Source: CAYUQT01 sp964596165 | GTDB lineage: Bacteria > Planctomycetota > Phycisphaerae > UBA1845 > JAFGLZ01 | Reading direction: 5' to 3' | Assembly (NCBI GenBank): GCA_964596165.1 | Contig: CAZQTW010000052.1 | Coordinates: 1 to 45,098, forward strand | Length of the DNA: 45,098 nucleotides | In this document: positions 7,836 through 17,141 of the stretch, piece by piece | Position numbering within the stretch: the first letter of the stretch is position 1 | How the letters are laid out: every line of letters starts with the position of its first letter | Notes under the pieces: generated by a model | Seen by the model: the letters and a program-made list of their open reading frames with translations, nothing else | Told to the model about the DNA's origin: nothing | Database searches by the model: none | Made by a program: the position numbers and the translations under genes

Positions 7836-9078
7836 CGAGCAATTCCTTTTCCACGTGTGCAAGTCGATCGAGCAGTGCGGACAGGCGCCGGGCCGACACG
7901 TGCCCGGTCGCCAGAGCCTGATCGCACTTCTGTAGCACGCTCACATAATGATCGCGCGGGTTGCCCGTCCGGGTGCTCAATCGCCGGGCGATCTCCTCCA
8001 CCCCCGCGTTCGGCGATATTCCAAACAACTCGGCCACGCGTCGACGGACGTGAGTGAGAATCTGCTCCAAAACGAGCGCCCCGGCGCCGGCCGCCCGGTA
8101 AGTCGCGCCGACCGAGTGAACGTACTCCAGCTTCGACCGTCGACGGGTCTTCTCGATTCCCCGCCGCGTGCCGAACCGTCGACCCTTGTAGATCAACCAC
8201 AGCACTCCGGCGACCATCAGACTCAGCACCGACCAACCGGGACCGGTGTGCAGTAGCAGGAACCCGATGGCTTGCCAACCCGTTTCGTGAGCACCGTATC
8301 CGAAATGGTATTCGTCGAAAGCGATTCGCCCGCCCTTTGCGCGCCACCGTGCGAAGGCGGCCAGGTTCGAGGCGAGGATCATGTTGTCGGCTTCACCGAT
8401 CCGGCCGTTGGCCAGAAAGGAGCTGTCCGCGAGGACGATCACCCAACCCTTCTCGACGCGGCGAGCTGCAATGCGCGTGCCACCGGCGTCCGCGAAGAGG
8501 CTGTCGAATTCGGAGGCATCCTCCGATGGGGTGTTGCCGTCCGCCACCAATGCGTGCGGCGTTTCAAACGTCGTCCTGGAAACATCGCTTGCCAGCACGG
8601 AAGGTGGCGAGGACCCCGATGTCCCGGACGCGGTCGGCGGAGGCGACGAACCGCCGCCACCCGTCGCGGCGCCCAGGTCGGATGACGTTCCAGTCTCATG
8701 CAGAAAAGCCAGGGCCTTTCTGGCAGTACCCGCGCAGATCACCACCCCCCCGTCGCGAACCCAGCGATCCAATGCCAGAAGCTCGTCGTCCTGGAACGGC
8801 ATGACAGGATTCAAGAGGAATAGCGCATCTACTCCGGCAAGCGTTTCCGCCGAGAGCGGTTGCTCGAAGCGGGTTGTGACAAAACCAAGTCGCTCGAGCA
8901 GCGCGTAGTATACGGCCGTGCCCTCGACATTCGTTGAATGACTGGTGCGCAGCGTCAGCCGGCGTTCTTCGTCGCCGCCGCGTAGTCCCCATCCCAACAT
9001 CACCCCAATGGCCAAGACGGTGAGTATTCCAAGGACGGACAACACAACGATGTCGGACTTATGACTCGAGTTGGACAT
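7813..9078 (-). CDS. DUF4350 domain membrane protein
   Basis: The 421-residue protein has an N-terminal transmembrane helix (about residues 9-30), an extracytoplasmic domain with a DUF4350 core (TNVEGTAVYYALLERLGF, then FLLNPVMPFQDDEL), a low-complexity Gly/Ser/Pro linker, a second transmembrane helix (GWSVLSLMVAGVLWLIY) and a cytosolic helical tail of about 120 residues. DUF4350 proteins commonly accompany MoxR and DUF58; their function is unknown. The ATG at 9078 lies inside the end of the DUF4129 gene (20-base overlap). Codons further upstream are open but have no ribosome binding site and do not resemble the family. Confidence 0.85.
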   Translation of the reverse strand: MSNSSHKSDIVVLSVLGILTVLAIGVMLGWGLRGGDEERRLTLRTSHSTNVEGTAVYYALLERLGFVTTRFEQPLSAETLAGVDALFLLNPVMPFQDDELLALDRWVRDGGVVICAGTARKALAFLHETGTSSDLGAATGGGGSSPPPTASGTSGSSPPSVLASDVSRTTFETPHALVADGNTPSEDASEFDSLFADAGGTRIAARRVEKGWVIVLADSSFLANGRIGEADNMILASNLAAFARWRAKGGRIAFDEYHFGYGAHETGWQAIGFLLLHTGPGWSVLSLMVAGVLWLIYKGRRFGTRRGIEKTRRRSKLEYVHSVGATYRAAGAGALVLEQILTHVRRRVAELFGISPNAGVEEIARRLSTRTGNPRDHYVSVLQKCDQALATGHVSARRLSALLDRLAHVEKELLDEHFRGK

Positions 9079-9799
9079 GGCCGCGAATCCGCCTGAAACC
9101 CTCTTCCAGTTCCTGGAAAGTCCGCTCGTCACACGGCTCGCCGCCGTAAATCGTTCGTTCGAAGGCCAAGACAAATCGCCTGAATTCATCTCGGGCCGGG
9201 CTGCTCTCGGGAAACTCTCTGATGTAATCGCCGTTGGTCTTGCTTTGGTGAAATCCCAGAATGCGGGCCGTATCCAACCAGTGAAGGAGCGCTGCCATCA
9301 TTGCGCTCATCGCATCCCGGAATGCACCTTGGCCTGCCAATCGCCTCATGAGCTCAATCAACTCCTCGTAGGACAGCGCCTGATGCCCCTGAGACGCCAT
9401 CCGCGAGCGGACCCATGCTCCCGATCCGAAACGGCCACTCAAGGCCGACACGATGACCCAGACAATGTGACCCAGGACCACGACCAGCGCAAGGATGCAC
9501 CATGCGAGAAAGAACCAGCCCAGAAACTCAAGCCATGGCGCGGCAAAACCAAGATTGGGTCCTTTCCAACCTGAAAGCGCGTCCATCAGCCACTGCCAGA
9601 ACGTCCGGTAAGGGGCAAACTTCGGATCGCTGAGAACCTGACGTGTGGTTTCACGGACGACGTCAGGATGTGGGCGATCGAATCCCGGCCGCGATGCAAC
9701 CCGTTCCTGCCCCTCCGCAGCAACAAGACGGGCCGTTGCCGATCCGCCGGTCAGCAGTACCACGAGCCAAACGATTCTGGTCTTATACGTTGGGCGCAT
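9059..9799 (-). CDS. DUF4129 domain membrane protein
   Basis: The 246-residue protein has a Sec-type signal peptide (MRPTYKTR, then a hydrophobic core ending near LVAAEG), one strong transmembrane segment (FLGWFFLAWCILALVVVLGHIVWVI region) and a cytosolic C-terminal domain with the DUF4129 hallmark TNGDYIREFP. In other genomes DUF4129 domains are found with transglutaminase-like, DUF58 and MoxR proteins. The start at 9799 is chosen because the signal peptide begins there; it overlaps the end of the upstream gene by 17 bases. An extension to 9826 is possible but would put polar residues in front of the signal. Confidence 0.82.
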   Translation of the reverse strand: MRPTYKTRIVWLVVLLTGGSATARLVAAEGQERVASRPGFDRPHPDVVRETTRQVLSDPKFAPYRTFWQWLMDALSGWKGPNLGFAAPWLEFLGWFFLAWCILALVVVLGHIVWVIVSALSGRFGSGAWVRSRMASQGHQALSYEELIELMRRLAGQGAFRDAMSAMMAALLHWLDTARILGFHQSKTNGDYIREFPESSPARDEFRRFVLAFERTIYGGEPCDERTFQELEEGFRRIRGHVQLES

Positions 9800-10658
9800 T
9801 GGAAGAGACGGGCAAGGCCTCCGCACTCATCTGCCGTGCCAGCATCTGCAAGTCAAACCCCTCTTTTCGAATTCGCAGGTCGTAGTAGAGTAGGATCATC
9901 GCCGCCGCGGGTATCGGTGCGGCCAAGACGTCCGTGGCCATCTCAACCAGGGTCGAGAAGATCAGTCCGGCAGGGCCGCCGGGTTGGAAAAGCACCCTGA
10001 CGACCATCTCGGCGGCGAACTTGCCGACGGCACCAATGAGGCCTGACAGAAGGCCAACCAGGAACAATACTCCAAGGACCTTGCCTCGATTGCCTGTGGC
10101 GAGTTCCTTACTGCGTCTGACCCCCTCCATGACTCCCACATCTTCGATCACAATGACTTGCGTGGTCAGTGCATACCATGCCATGAAGATGACACCGGGA
10201 ATGATTAACAAGAGGATGCCGAAGCCCACGAATATGCTTACGAGGATGTTGGCGATGATAATCGTCAACACCTTGGGCAGGATGAAACGGTAGGCTGCCC
10301 CAACGGTCACGTCATTGCCCAAGTAGGATTCCGAGACGCTCTTGATCAAGGCGGCATTACAGAGCGTCACACCTATCACAAAGAACAACGCACCCAACAA
10401 TCCCCCAGCGACGGCGAGCATCGCCGCGCCTCCCGATGTTCCCAGATCGGACGTTCCAGTCCTTGCTGCTCCTGTCTGCGCGACACCCGATGTCGAGCCA
10501 CTCGTCATCGGCACGATGACGGCCAGGGAAATCAATGCCAGCGGAACCTGCACAACCGCGACGATCGTAAGGAACCTGATGAAGTGCTTTTTGTATAGCC
10601 TGAACGTCTTGTCGAGGATACCACCAACGGACATCGGCTCGAATTGGACATCTGACAT
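9783..10658 (-). CDS. multi-pass membrane protein, GPDPase membrane-domain-like
   Basis: The 291-residue protein opens with MSDVQFEPMSVGGILDKTFRL-type residues, which are characteristic of the membrane region found alone or in front of some glycerophosphodiester phosphodiesterases. Several hydrophobic helices follow, and one region is rich in Gly, Ser and Thr (about 53-75). No phosphodiesterase catalytic domain is present. It is the first gene of the minus-strand group ending in DUF58; AGGAG lies about 7 bases before its ATG. A role in the membrane complex formed by the downstream proteins is an inference from gene order. Confidence 0.75.
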   Translation of the reverse strand: MSDVQFEPMSVGGILDKTFRLYKKHFIRFLTIVAVVQVPLALISLAVIVPMTSGSTSGVAQTGAARTGTSDLGTSGGAAMLAVAGGLLGALFFVIGVTLCNAALIKSVSESYLGNDVTVGAAYRFILPKVLTIIIANILVSIFVGFGILLLIIPGVIFMAWYALTTQVIVIEDVGVMEGVRRSKELATGNRGKVLGVLFLVGLLSGLIGAVGKFAAEMVVRVLFQPGGPAGLIFSTLVEMATDVLAAPIPAAAMILLYYDLRIRKEGFDLQMLARQMSAEALPVSSNAPNV

Positions 10659-10931
10659 GGACGTACTCCTAAGGACACGCGGTCCTCAAATCGGGCGGAG
10701 ACGGATCAGGGGTTCATCACCAAGGGCGTGGACAGGCCCACTCGCTCACTCGTGCGTGCCCTAATAAGCTCCTCGAACTCCTATGTCAAGCACGGATATG
10801 CGAGGGAAACTCGAGCAAGGTCATTGGCCGGTTGGATTGGGGGTTCGTCGCGATTACCGGTCCTCATCCTATTGCGATGCCGACATGAGGGGTTGGCTCA
10901 GGAGAGGCTGCGCTGCTCAATGCAGAGCGGG

Positions 10932-12962
10932 TCACTTCGCGGGCCCAACCGGATTCGTTGTGTAGTAGAAGTATCCGTCTTCGGCGCCGACGAGAAGGTC
11001 GGGCACACCGTTTTTGTCCCAGTCCACGACGGTAGGGCTGGTGTCGTGACCGGCCAGGATGCGGCTATCCACCGGGCCTGTGTCGCGGAAGGTCACAGTG
11101 CCCTTGTCGTCCGACACATTTCGGAGAACGCTGACATTCGTGCTGTTGACCAGCAGGTCGATCCGACCGTCGCCGTCCCAATCGGCCAGGCAGAATTTCC
11201 GCCGACCGCTTCCGCCCGCGCTCTGGGTGTTCAGGCGCAGCAGACCCGGTTCCTTGAAAGTAACGCCCTGCCGGCCGTCAAAACCCGAAGGTCCTTCGGC
11301 ACGAAAGATCCGCCTCGGCGGCAGCAGCGTGAGTTGTCCGTCGCGCTTGACCCGCTCGTACAGGGCCAGGTAGCCCTCGTGATCGAGCATGACCAGATCG
11401 TTCAGGCCGTCGCGCGTCCAGTCGATGACAACCGGCGTCGTTCGCCACTGGGTGGCAAGTTCCTTTCCACGCGGCTCCCACCACGTCCATGCGGGCTTGG
11501 GGGGCTTATCCGGCCACTCGACTTCGACGGACTGCGCGGCACTGAGCTTCGGCGCGGTTCGCGTCCCCACGTTGCGATACCACACGACCTTGCCCCAGAT
11601 CGAGTTGACGACCAAGTCAAGCAGGCCGTCGTGGTCCCAATCGGCGACGCTGAGCGTCGTGTAGCCCCACTTGGCCTCGCACGGACCCTGAATCGATCCG
11701 TTGGGTCCGGCCTGGATCCGGATGACCTTGTCGTCGGCCTCAAAGAGCTTCGGCGCAGCCCACTTGGGCGGGTTGCCGCCGTCGAGGTTCTCGATGAAGC
11801 CGATGTATCCTGCCGTGTTGCCACAGACCAGGTCTTCGTCGCCGTCGCCGTCCCAGTCGACGCTGACGGGCGTGACGAGTGCACCGAACTTGACCTCGTC
11901 CGCCTGCTGCTTGAAGTACGTCGGCGGCAGGAATTGCGGCATGCCGTCGACGACTTTGCCGGTGTGTTCGATGAAGGCAACCCGGCCGTCTTCTTCGCCG
12001 ACGATCAGGTCGACGTCGCCGTCGGCATCCCAATCGATCGCCACGACGATCATCATACACAGGTCGGCGTGAAGCAGGCCGTTGCCGTAACGCAGGAACC
12101 GACCCGCGGCATACCGCGGTTCCATTCGCGTACCGATGTTCTCGAAGTACGTGAACCGGTCCAGGAACTCGCCGCACATCAGGTCCAGATCACCGTCGCC
12201 GTCGAAGTCGGCCAGGTTGGGCGAGGGCGTGCCGTAGACATCGATGGGCTTGCCACCGGCCGTCAGCTTGGCCGCCTCGGCGTACCGGGGCTTGTCGTTC
12301 GTGCCGATATTGCGAAGGACGTAGACGAAGCCGTGAAGCGGTCCGCGCGTCCACTCGCCCTTACTGTTGAAGGCGTTGTCCCAGCCGTAGTCGGACCAGT
12401 CGTCGATCCCGACAATCAGGTCGATCTTGCCGTCGCCGTCGTAGTCGGCGTATTTCCACTGATTCATTCGGAGGCGATACTTGCGCCGATCGTTCGGCTC
12501 GCGGCCTTCCGTGGTGTAGAAGTCGATCCGTGCGGGCAACCGGACGGGCTTGGCGAATCCTTGCGTACGAAATTCGGGGTGCTCCTGCGCGGGCGTCAGG
12601 ACCCGCGCCTTGCCGTCAACATAGGAGACCTGCGCATTGGCCCCGGCCGGGCCGATCCGCCGGGCCGGCTTGAAGACGGGCATCTTGCCCCCACCGGGGT
12701 TCTCAAAGAAGTACGTCCCGTTGTAGGGCTTGTCGGGGCACACGACGACCAGGTCGAGATCGCCGTCGTTGTCGTAATCCATCGGCAGCGGCCAACACCA
12801 CAGCCCGACACCGAGATCAACGATCAGGCCGGGGTTGTTGTACTTGATCCGCTCTAGCCCGGCGGCCCAGAGCGGTGTGCAGATATACGCCAAGCTCGCC
12901 ACGCCGAGAATGAGTGTAGCTGTCGGTCCAATGCGTTTGGCCAACATCGCAGCCCTATGCAT
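10932..12962 (-). CDS. exported FG-GAP/VCBS repeat protein
   Basis: The protein of about 676 residues starts with a signal peptide (MHRAAMLAKR, a hydrophobic core and an AAG-type cleavage region). At least nine Asp-rich repeats of the form DxDxDGxxDL follow, for example DYDNDGDLDLVVV, DYDGDGKIDLIVG, DFDGDGDLDLMCG, DWDGDGDEDLVCG and DWDKNGVPDLLVG. Such repeats fold as beta-propeller blades that bind calcium. The protein is probably secreted or surface-bound and may bind or process polysaccharide, but no catalytic domain is visible. The ATG at 12962 follows GGAGG 4 bases upstream; ATG at 12947 is an alternative. The long plus-strand frame over this region (10728-12857) is a shadow of the repetitive GC-rich codons. 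Confidence 0.9.
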   Translation of the reverse strand: MHRAAMLAKRIGPTATLILGVASLAYICTPLWAAGLERIKYNNPGLIVDLGVGLWCWPLPMDYDNDGDLDLVVVCPDKPYNGTYFFENPGGGKMPVFKPARRIGPAGANAQVSYVDGKARVLTPAQEHPEFRTQGFAKPVRLPARIDFYTTEGREPNDRRKYRLRMNQWKYADYDGDGKIDLIVGIDDWSDYGWDNAFNSKGEWTRGPLHGFVYVLRNIGTNDKPRYAEAAKLTAGGKPIDVYGTPSPNLADFDGDGDLDLMCGEFLDRFTYFENIGTRMEPRYAAGRFLRYGNGLLHADLCMMIVVAIDWDADGDVDLIVGEEDGRVAFIEHTGKVVDGMPQFLPPTYFKQQADEVKFGALVTPVSVDWDGDGDEDLVCGNTAGYIGFIENLDGGNPPKWAAPKLFEADDKVIRIQAGPNGSIQGPCEAKWGYTTLSVADWDHDGLLDLVVNSIWGKVVWYRNVGTRTAPKLSAAQSVEVEWPDKPPKPAWTWWEPRGKELATQWRTTPVVIDWTRDGLNDLVMLDHEGYLALYERVKRDGQLTLLPPRRIFRAEGPSGFDGRQGVTFKEPGLLRLNTQSAGGSGRRKFCLADWDGDGRIDLLVNSTNVSVLRNVSDDKGTVTFRDTGPVDSRILAGHDTSPTVVDWDKNGVPDLLVGAEDGYFYYTTNPVGPAK

Positions 12963-13143
12963 ATGGCCTCCGCTGTGGTGCAATGCGAAAATGACCTCGG
13001 ACCGGCCGAACCGCCGGTCACCCACCTGACAAGGTATCCCCGAAAGTTCCATCGGAAATACTCTCTCGCCGACGCGCGTGCCCAGGACCTCATTAAGAAC
13101 CAACTAGTCTACGAGTGGTGGCTCAGCAAGTACTTCTCTTTTA

Positions 13144-16100
13144 CTAGCTGCTCCGAATCGTCGTACCTCCATGGAGGGAACATCGGGGACGAATCTCCAC
13201 GAGTTGCGGTTTCCTCATCAACGAATCGCTGCAATCATCGTCCGTCTGAACAAAGCACACACCCTGCTCAAGATCCAGATTGCTTAATTGCTGAGGTAAG
13301 AGGGCACCAAGGTTCGGAGCAGCGCGTTGCACATATTTGATGGCCGCCAGACTCGGAATCTTAAACATGATGCGGGTAAGCAGGTACTTGAAGACCCGGT
13401 CAGGAATGCGTTCCGGAAACTGCGAGGCTAGGACGAAAGACAGGCCATCATGACGAATTTGCGTTATGGCTCTTTCCAGCTCTACGACCAGTTCTTTGGA
13501 ATCAACGTATTCGTGCGCCTCATCGAATACCACCATCTTATTGACGCCATTGCGGGTGCGGCGCACGAGATCGGTGATCACCAGACACAGCTTCAGTGCA
13601 TCGGAAGAGGATGCTGCCTGCATCCGCAGATCGACAATGTTCAGAACACCTTCTTTCAACACGTCGCTCCATTCGTAGCACCGCTCGTCGCAGATCCATC
13701 TTTCGGCGAAGCTCAACCTGTTCTTGGCGCTGTGTCTCTGCTTATCGCTGAGGCGCTCATCTGTCTGGACATGCTTCTCAAGATTCCTGAATGTCAAGCG
13801 GTCTTCGTAGAACAGTCTCTGTATTAAATCACGGATGATCTCCATGTACTCTGATTGCCGGCTCCCCGGCGGGGGCTTCATGAGGATCTCCCAATGTTCG
13901 GCTGTCAGCTCGTTTGACCTGAACTGAATAGGATAGGTCCTGAGACCGCAGTACTCGGCCTGACGCCTTCGAAGCTCAGGTTCATAGCCAAAGATGTTCA
14001 TAGCATCAATGCACATCGGACTCACGCCATAGACCGAGCGCAGCTTCTCAACCTCATCGCTCCTGTCGTTCGGTCGGCTGAAGCCAGAGTATTCGAACCG
14101 TGATTCAGGGTTGTGACGATAGTTGAAGGCGACAACGCTCAGGGGCCTCGTCTGCCTGACGAGGCCCGGGCATGACAACAATGCATTCTCAATAAGCACA
14201 CCCAGCGCGTAAGACTTGCCTGACCCCATGTATCCAAGGACGACTATGCATTGCGGCTTACTTAGTGACACTCCCAGTCGCCGCTTATCGTTCTTCATCA
14301 GCCCGAGAATGCCCAGTTGGCTTGCCTCGAGTTCAGTATCCCCGAGTACGACGTCGGCGAGAATTGTGGGCGTGTCACCTTCTCCCTTTGCGGTAACAGC
14401 CTGCGCCGTCTGCGTGGATCCGTCGCGTCTCTCCTTCCCCTGTGGGAGACCGATTCGGGTGGATCCAGCGGGGACGATGGATACTGAAAGAGGCTGGCGA
14501 GGGAACCAAGCAACGAGGTTGCTCGCGCCGCGAAAGAACTGCGTTCTAGCAAAGAATCCCTCACTTTTGAGGAACTCAACGAACTGTCGCTTGTCAATCT
14601 CTCGTCCCTTTGCGGAGAGATCGTGCTCTTCGATGGCTACAAGTGTATCATAGAGGGCGCCAAGGAGAGACGCTTCATCGATTCCTGCATTGATGAATAT
14701 GCCACCCCGGTTGGTGATATACTGGAGGTACTTCTGGCTTCGGGCACCGATCTGCCTGCATCTACGGTCACGAACGACAAGCAATTTCTTGAATTGCTCC
14801 CCCGACTCAAACGTCTTGTTCAGGTTACGGGCGCGAGCAGCAAAGGCGTTCCCCTCGCTGTTCATGACGGCAATGCACAGTGCGTCACCGTCCTTGCCCG
14901 CCTTCACAATGAAGTTTGATGGCATGACAAACTTGCCGCAGGCCGCCCTATCGTAAGTGGGCCGCTCGCCTGAGCGATCCAGTACGGTCTGGGTCAAGCT
15001 CTTAAGGCGTCCGAAGAAGTCCTCTTCTATAGGAATCTCGGTCCCGTAACTCCGTCGTTGTTCACCCTCGAACCTTGTAAGAGCAGATCGGATAGCTTCT
15101 GCTATGTCGTCCTGCGTCACGCTTTCTGCATCCGCTGCGACGACAGTCGATCCAGTCTCCTGATCCAGCCAACCGCCAAACATCCGCCGAGCGTTTTGGA
15201 TAAAGACCCGCGGTGATACCCGACCGGAAATCAGCTTGCCGACGTCACTCGCCTCAAACGGGTATATGCTGGTCGGCAACTTGTGTGCAATGAACGATGA
15301 CTCCAAAAGCTTCTCCAAGAGATGGGTAGCGTGCTGAGGTCCGAGGGGTTCCAGTTCCGCCTTCTCCTGTGCTATGCGTTGAGCAGCGCTCTCGTCCAGA
15401 ACTGGTTGAAACCAGGAATTCCAGAGCGAAGGGAAGATACAGGTAAGAACCAGGAGATTGGGGGTCATGGTGAAGATTTCCCGAAGGATATCCCCTAGTG
15501 CGCGGGTGAGACGTTTCTCATCACGTAGACCCTCAAGTTGGTCGAATGCCAGGATCAGCGGTTGATAGTGCGTCGACAAGGTTCCGATGGTTCGGATGGC
15601 ACGAAGGGCTTGGTCTTCGCGTTGCTTCTGAACTGAGACATCAGATGATTCTTCGGTAATGGAAACCCAAGATGGCGGGAGACGCATCTGGTCCGCCTCT
15701 TCGGAATCGATATCCTGACCGGACAGCCACGACAGGAGCATTCGCTTCCGATCTTCACGCGACACGAAGCAATACGTTATTAGAACTCTCGCGATGAGCT
15801 GGTCCACATCCGGATGGGTTACCTGAAGGTACTGCAATGTCCGTTTGCGTATGATCCTCACGTTGGATGACCGCTTTTCGCCCTCACCCAACATTTCAAA
15901 CAGGTTATAGGGATTGCTCCGTAGAGACTTTATCCATCGTTGCCTTTGTTCAACGTCAGTACCATCTTGAACGTCCCGCTCGAAGCCGGGGATCAGCACA
16001 TTTGAGAACACATGGGCCAGAAGGTCATCAAGTTGAGACCGGGGTTTTCCGCTGGTCGGGACTGTACGAGCCAAGCTGTTGACGATATTAGACCACACAT

Positions 16101-16422
16101 GTTGTGCCACTGCGTCTTCGTTGTTCGGCTTCCTCACAAACAAGATGTGGTTCGTTCCCGACAGGTTCTTGGCCACGCGCATCAGTAGGTGGGTCTTGCC
16201 TGTGCCAGCCTCCCCTAACACCAGTATCCCTCTGGATTTCGCGCCCTCTTGCGAGTGGTCCTGCGAGATCTGCTTCAGACTGCGGACGATTCGGCGGTAG
16301 GCTGCATCGTTGTAACTGGGTAGGTCGGGAACGTCATCCCAAGGGGTATCGACCCTGTCTGTGAACTTCGGGGGATCCTCCTCCAGGAGGGGACGGTACT
16401 GATTGGACTGGTCAAGATCCAC
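13144..16422 (-). CDS. dual P-loop ATPase: ORC/STAND-like N-terminal plus HerA/FtsK-like C-terminal domain
   Basis: A single protein of 1,092 residues holds two distinct NTPase modules (residue numbers count from the alternative GTG at 16428). The first has Walker A GEAGTGKTH (72-80) and a Walker B-like LILAFDQLEG (291-300), then a winged-helix-like region, as in ORC/Cdc6 or STAND ATPases. Residues about 460-660 form a middle domain I cannot assign, containing LLVVRDRRCRQIG. The second has Walker A LGYMGSGKSYAL (731-742), Walker B MVVFDEAHEY (965-974) and a VLASQFPERIPD sensor stretch (999-1010), typical of HerA, FtsK and VirD4-like DNA translocases. No membrane segments are seen. GTG at 16422 has AAGG 5-8 bases upstream. 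GC content is visibly below that of the flanking genes, which suggests horizontal acquisition. A role in phage defence or DNA processing is inferred from architecture and from the HEPN-MNT neighbours. Confidence 0.88.
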   Translation of the reverse strand: MDLDQSNQYRPLLEEDPPKFTDRVDTPWDDVPDLPSYNDAAYRRIVRSLKQISQDHSQEGAKSRGILVLGEAGTGKTHLLMRVAKNLSGTNHILFVRKPNNEDAVAQHVWSNIVNSLARTVPTSGKPRSQLDDLLAHVFSNVLIPGFERDVQDGTDVEQRQRWIKSLRSNPYNLFEMLGEGEKRSSNVRIIRKRTLQYLQVTHPDVDQLIARVLITYCFVSREDRKRMLLSWLSGQDIDSEEADQMRLPPSWVSITEESSDVSVQKQREDQALRAIRTIGTLSTHYQPLILAFDQLEGLRDEKRLTRALGDILREIFTMTPNLLVLTCIFPSLWNSWFQPVLDESAAQRIAQEKAELEPLGPQHATHLLEKLLESSFIAHKLPTSIYPFEASDVGKLISGRVSPRVFIQNARRMFGGWLDQETGSTVVAADAESVTQDDIAEAIRSALTRFEGEQRRSYGTEIPIEEDFFGRLKSLTQTVLDRSGERPTYDRAACGKFVMPSNFIVKAGKDGDALCIAVMNSEGNAFAARARNLNKTFESGEQFKKLLVVRDRRCRQIGARSQKYLQYITNRGGIFINAGIDEASLLGALYDTLVAIEEHDLSAKGREIDKRQFVEFLKSEGFFARTQFFRGASNLVAWFPRQPLSVSIVPAGSTRIGLPQGKERRDGSTQTAQAVTAKGEGDTPTILADVVLGDTELEASQLGILGLMKNDKRRLGVSLSKPQCIVVLGYMGSGKSYALGVLIENALLSCPGLVRQTRPLSVVAFNYRHNPESRFEYSGFSRPNDRSDEVEKLRSVYGVSPMCIDAMNIFGYEPELRRRQAEYCGLRTYPIQFRSNELTAEHWEILMKPPPGSRQSEYMEIIRDLIQRLFYEDRLTFRNLEKHVQTDERLSDKQRHSAKNRLSFAERWICDERCYEWSDVLKEGVLNIVDLRMQAASSSDALKLCLVITDLVRRTRNGVNKMVVFDEAHEYVDSKELVVELERAITQIRHDGLSFVLASQFPERIPDRVFKYLLTRIMFKIPSLAAIKYVQRAAPNLGALLPQQLSNLDLEQGVCFVQTDDDCSDSLMRKPQLVEIRPRCSLHGGTTIRSS

Positions 16423-16730
16423 TGTCACCTTCTCTTTCGGGGGTGTTATAGCTGTCTCTTACAGCGCGATCTTGAAAGAAACAAGACGGTCTCAGAGGCG
16501 ATAGGCATCCTATCGCAATCTTACCTTCGATCAGACGGCACTAAACGACTACTGCATAATAAGCACTCATGCCACGACGCCGTCCGCATCTGGAAGTATA
16601 TGAAGAAGTCGGAGCCAAGCAATGTGCGTATTGTTGATCGGCAACCTCCCGCGTGGTGTACCGAGGATAGATGCGGCACCTTACCTGACCTCGCCATTCG
16701 AGCGTACGCCGGGATCACATGGCCCGCATT
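16423..16730. other. intergenic region upstream of the dual ATPase gene
   Basis: About 300 bases of comparatively AT-rich sequence separate the HEPN gene from the ATPase gene; both are on the minus strand. It must contain the ATPase promoter. The one structured element I see is the perfect inverted repeat at 16498-16516. No small gene is convincing here. Confidence 0.5.
16498..16516. promoter_or_regulatory. perfect inverted repeat, possible operator
   Basis: GCGATAGG (16498-16505) and CCTATCGC (16509-16516) are exact reverse complements separated by CAT. The repeat lies about 75 bases upstream of the ATPase start, where an operator or 5'-leader hairpin could sit. The repeat is seen directly; its function is inferred. 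Confidence 0.4.
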
Positions 16731-17141
16731 CTATGTCTCGCCAGACATCTGGGTGATCAAGTCCCGGACGTGCTCATGTACACCACGGGCATCGGCCAAG
16801 GCTTGAACTCGGTCAAGGGGCGCGCTCTCCCGTCGGGTGGATGCGGTCGTTTCATATCGTGTGCGCACGGCAAAAACCGAGTAAGCGGCCAAGCGTCGGA
16901 AGCGTTCGACAGCCTGCCCGTTTTCGGTCAGGGTCTCCAACAAGAGGCTCAGATCGTGGATGAAGGGGTATTCGGCGCCGACGGCGGTTATCCAGGCCTT
17001 CAACGACTTCTCAATGGCCTGCTGCACGTGGAACCCGACGATCGCATCGTCCAATTCCGCGATGTCCTTGACGAGCTCGACGGCACGAAGATCCCTTGCG
17101 GCAACCGCCAACATGCGTCGGGCCTCATCGAGGTCGTTCAT
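16731..17141 (-). CDS. HEPN domain protein (partner of MNT nucleotidyltransferase)
   Basis: The 136-residue all-helical protein fits the HEPN family: an N-terminal helix with ARRMLAVAARDLRAVELV, then IVGFHVQQAIEKSLKAWI, the typical HDLSLLLE segment and a VRTRYE segment. HEPN proteins of this type are paired with minimal nucleotidyltransferases, and many such pairs act as toxin-antitoxin or defence modules. The canonical RX4-6H ribonuclease motif is not clearly present; ARGVHEH near the C-terminus formally fits RX4H but lies later than expected, so RNase activity is uncertain. The start overlaps the end of the nucleotidyltransferase gene by 17 bases, so translation is probably coupled. The ATPase gene lies about 300 bases downstream in the same direction. 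Confidence 0.85.
   Translation of the reverse strand: MNDLDEARRMLAVAARDLRAVELVKDIAELDDAIVGFHVQQAIEKSLKAWITAVGAEYPFIHDLSLLLETLTENGQAVERFRRLAAYSVFAVRTRYETTASTRRESAPLDRVQALADARGVHEHVRDLITQMSGET

Noticed and set aside
10728..12857. Plus-strand frame of 709 codons over the FG-GAP gene
   Set aside because: The repetitive Asp/Gly codons of the FG-GAP repeats create Val/Asp-rich antisense codons; no start signal and no family similarity.
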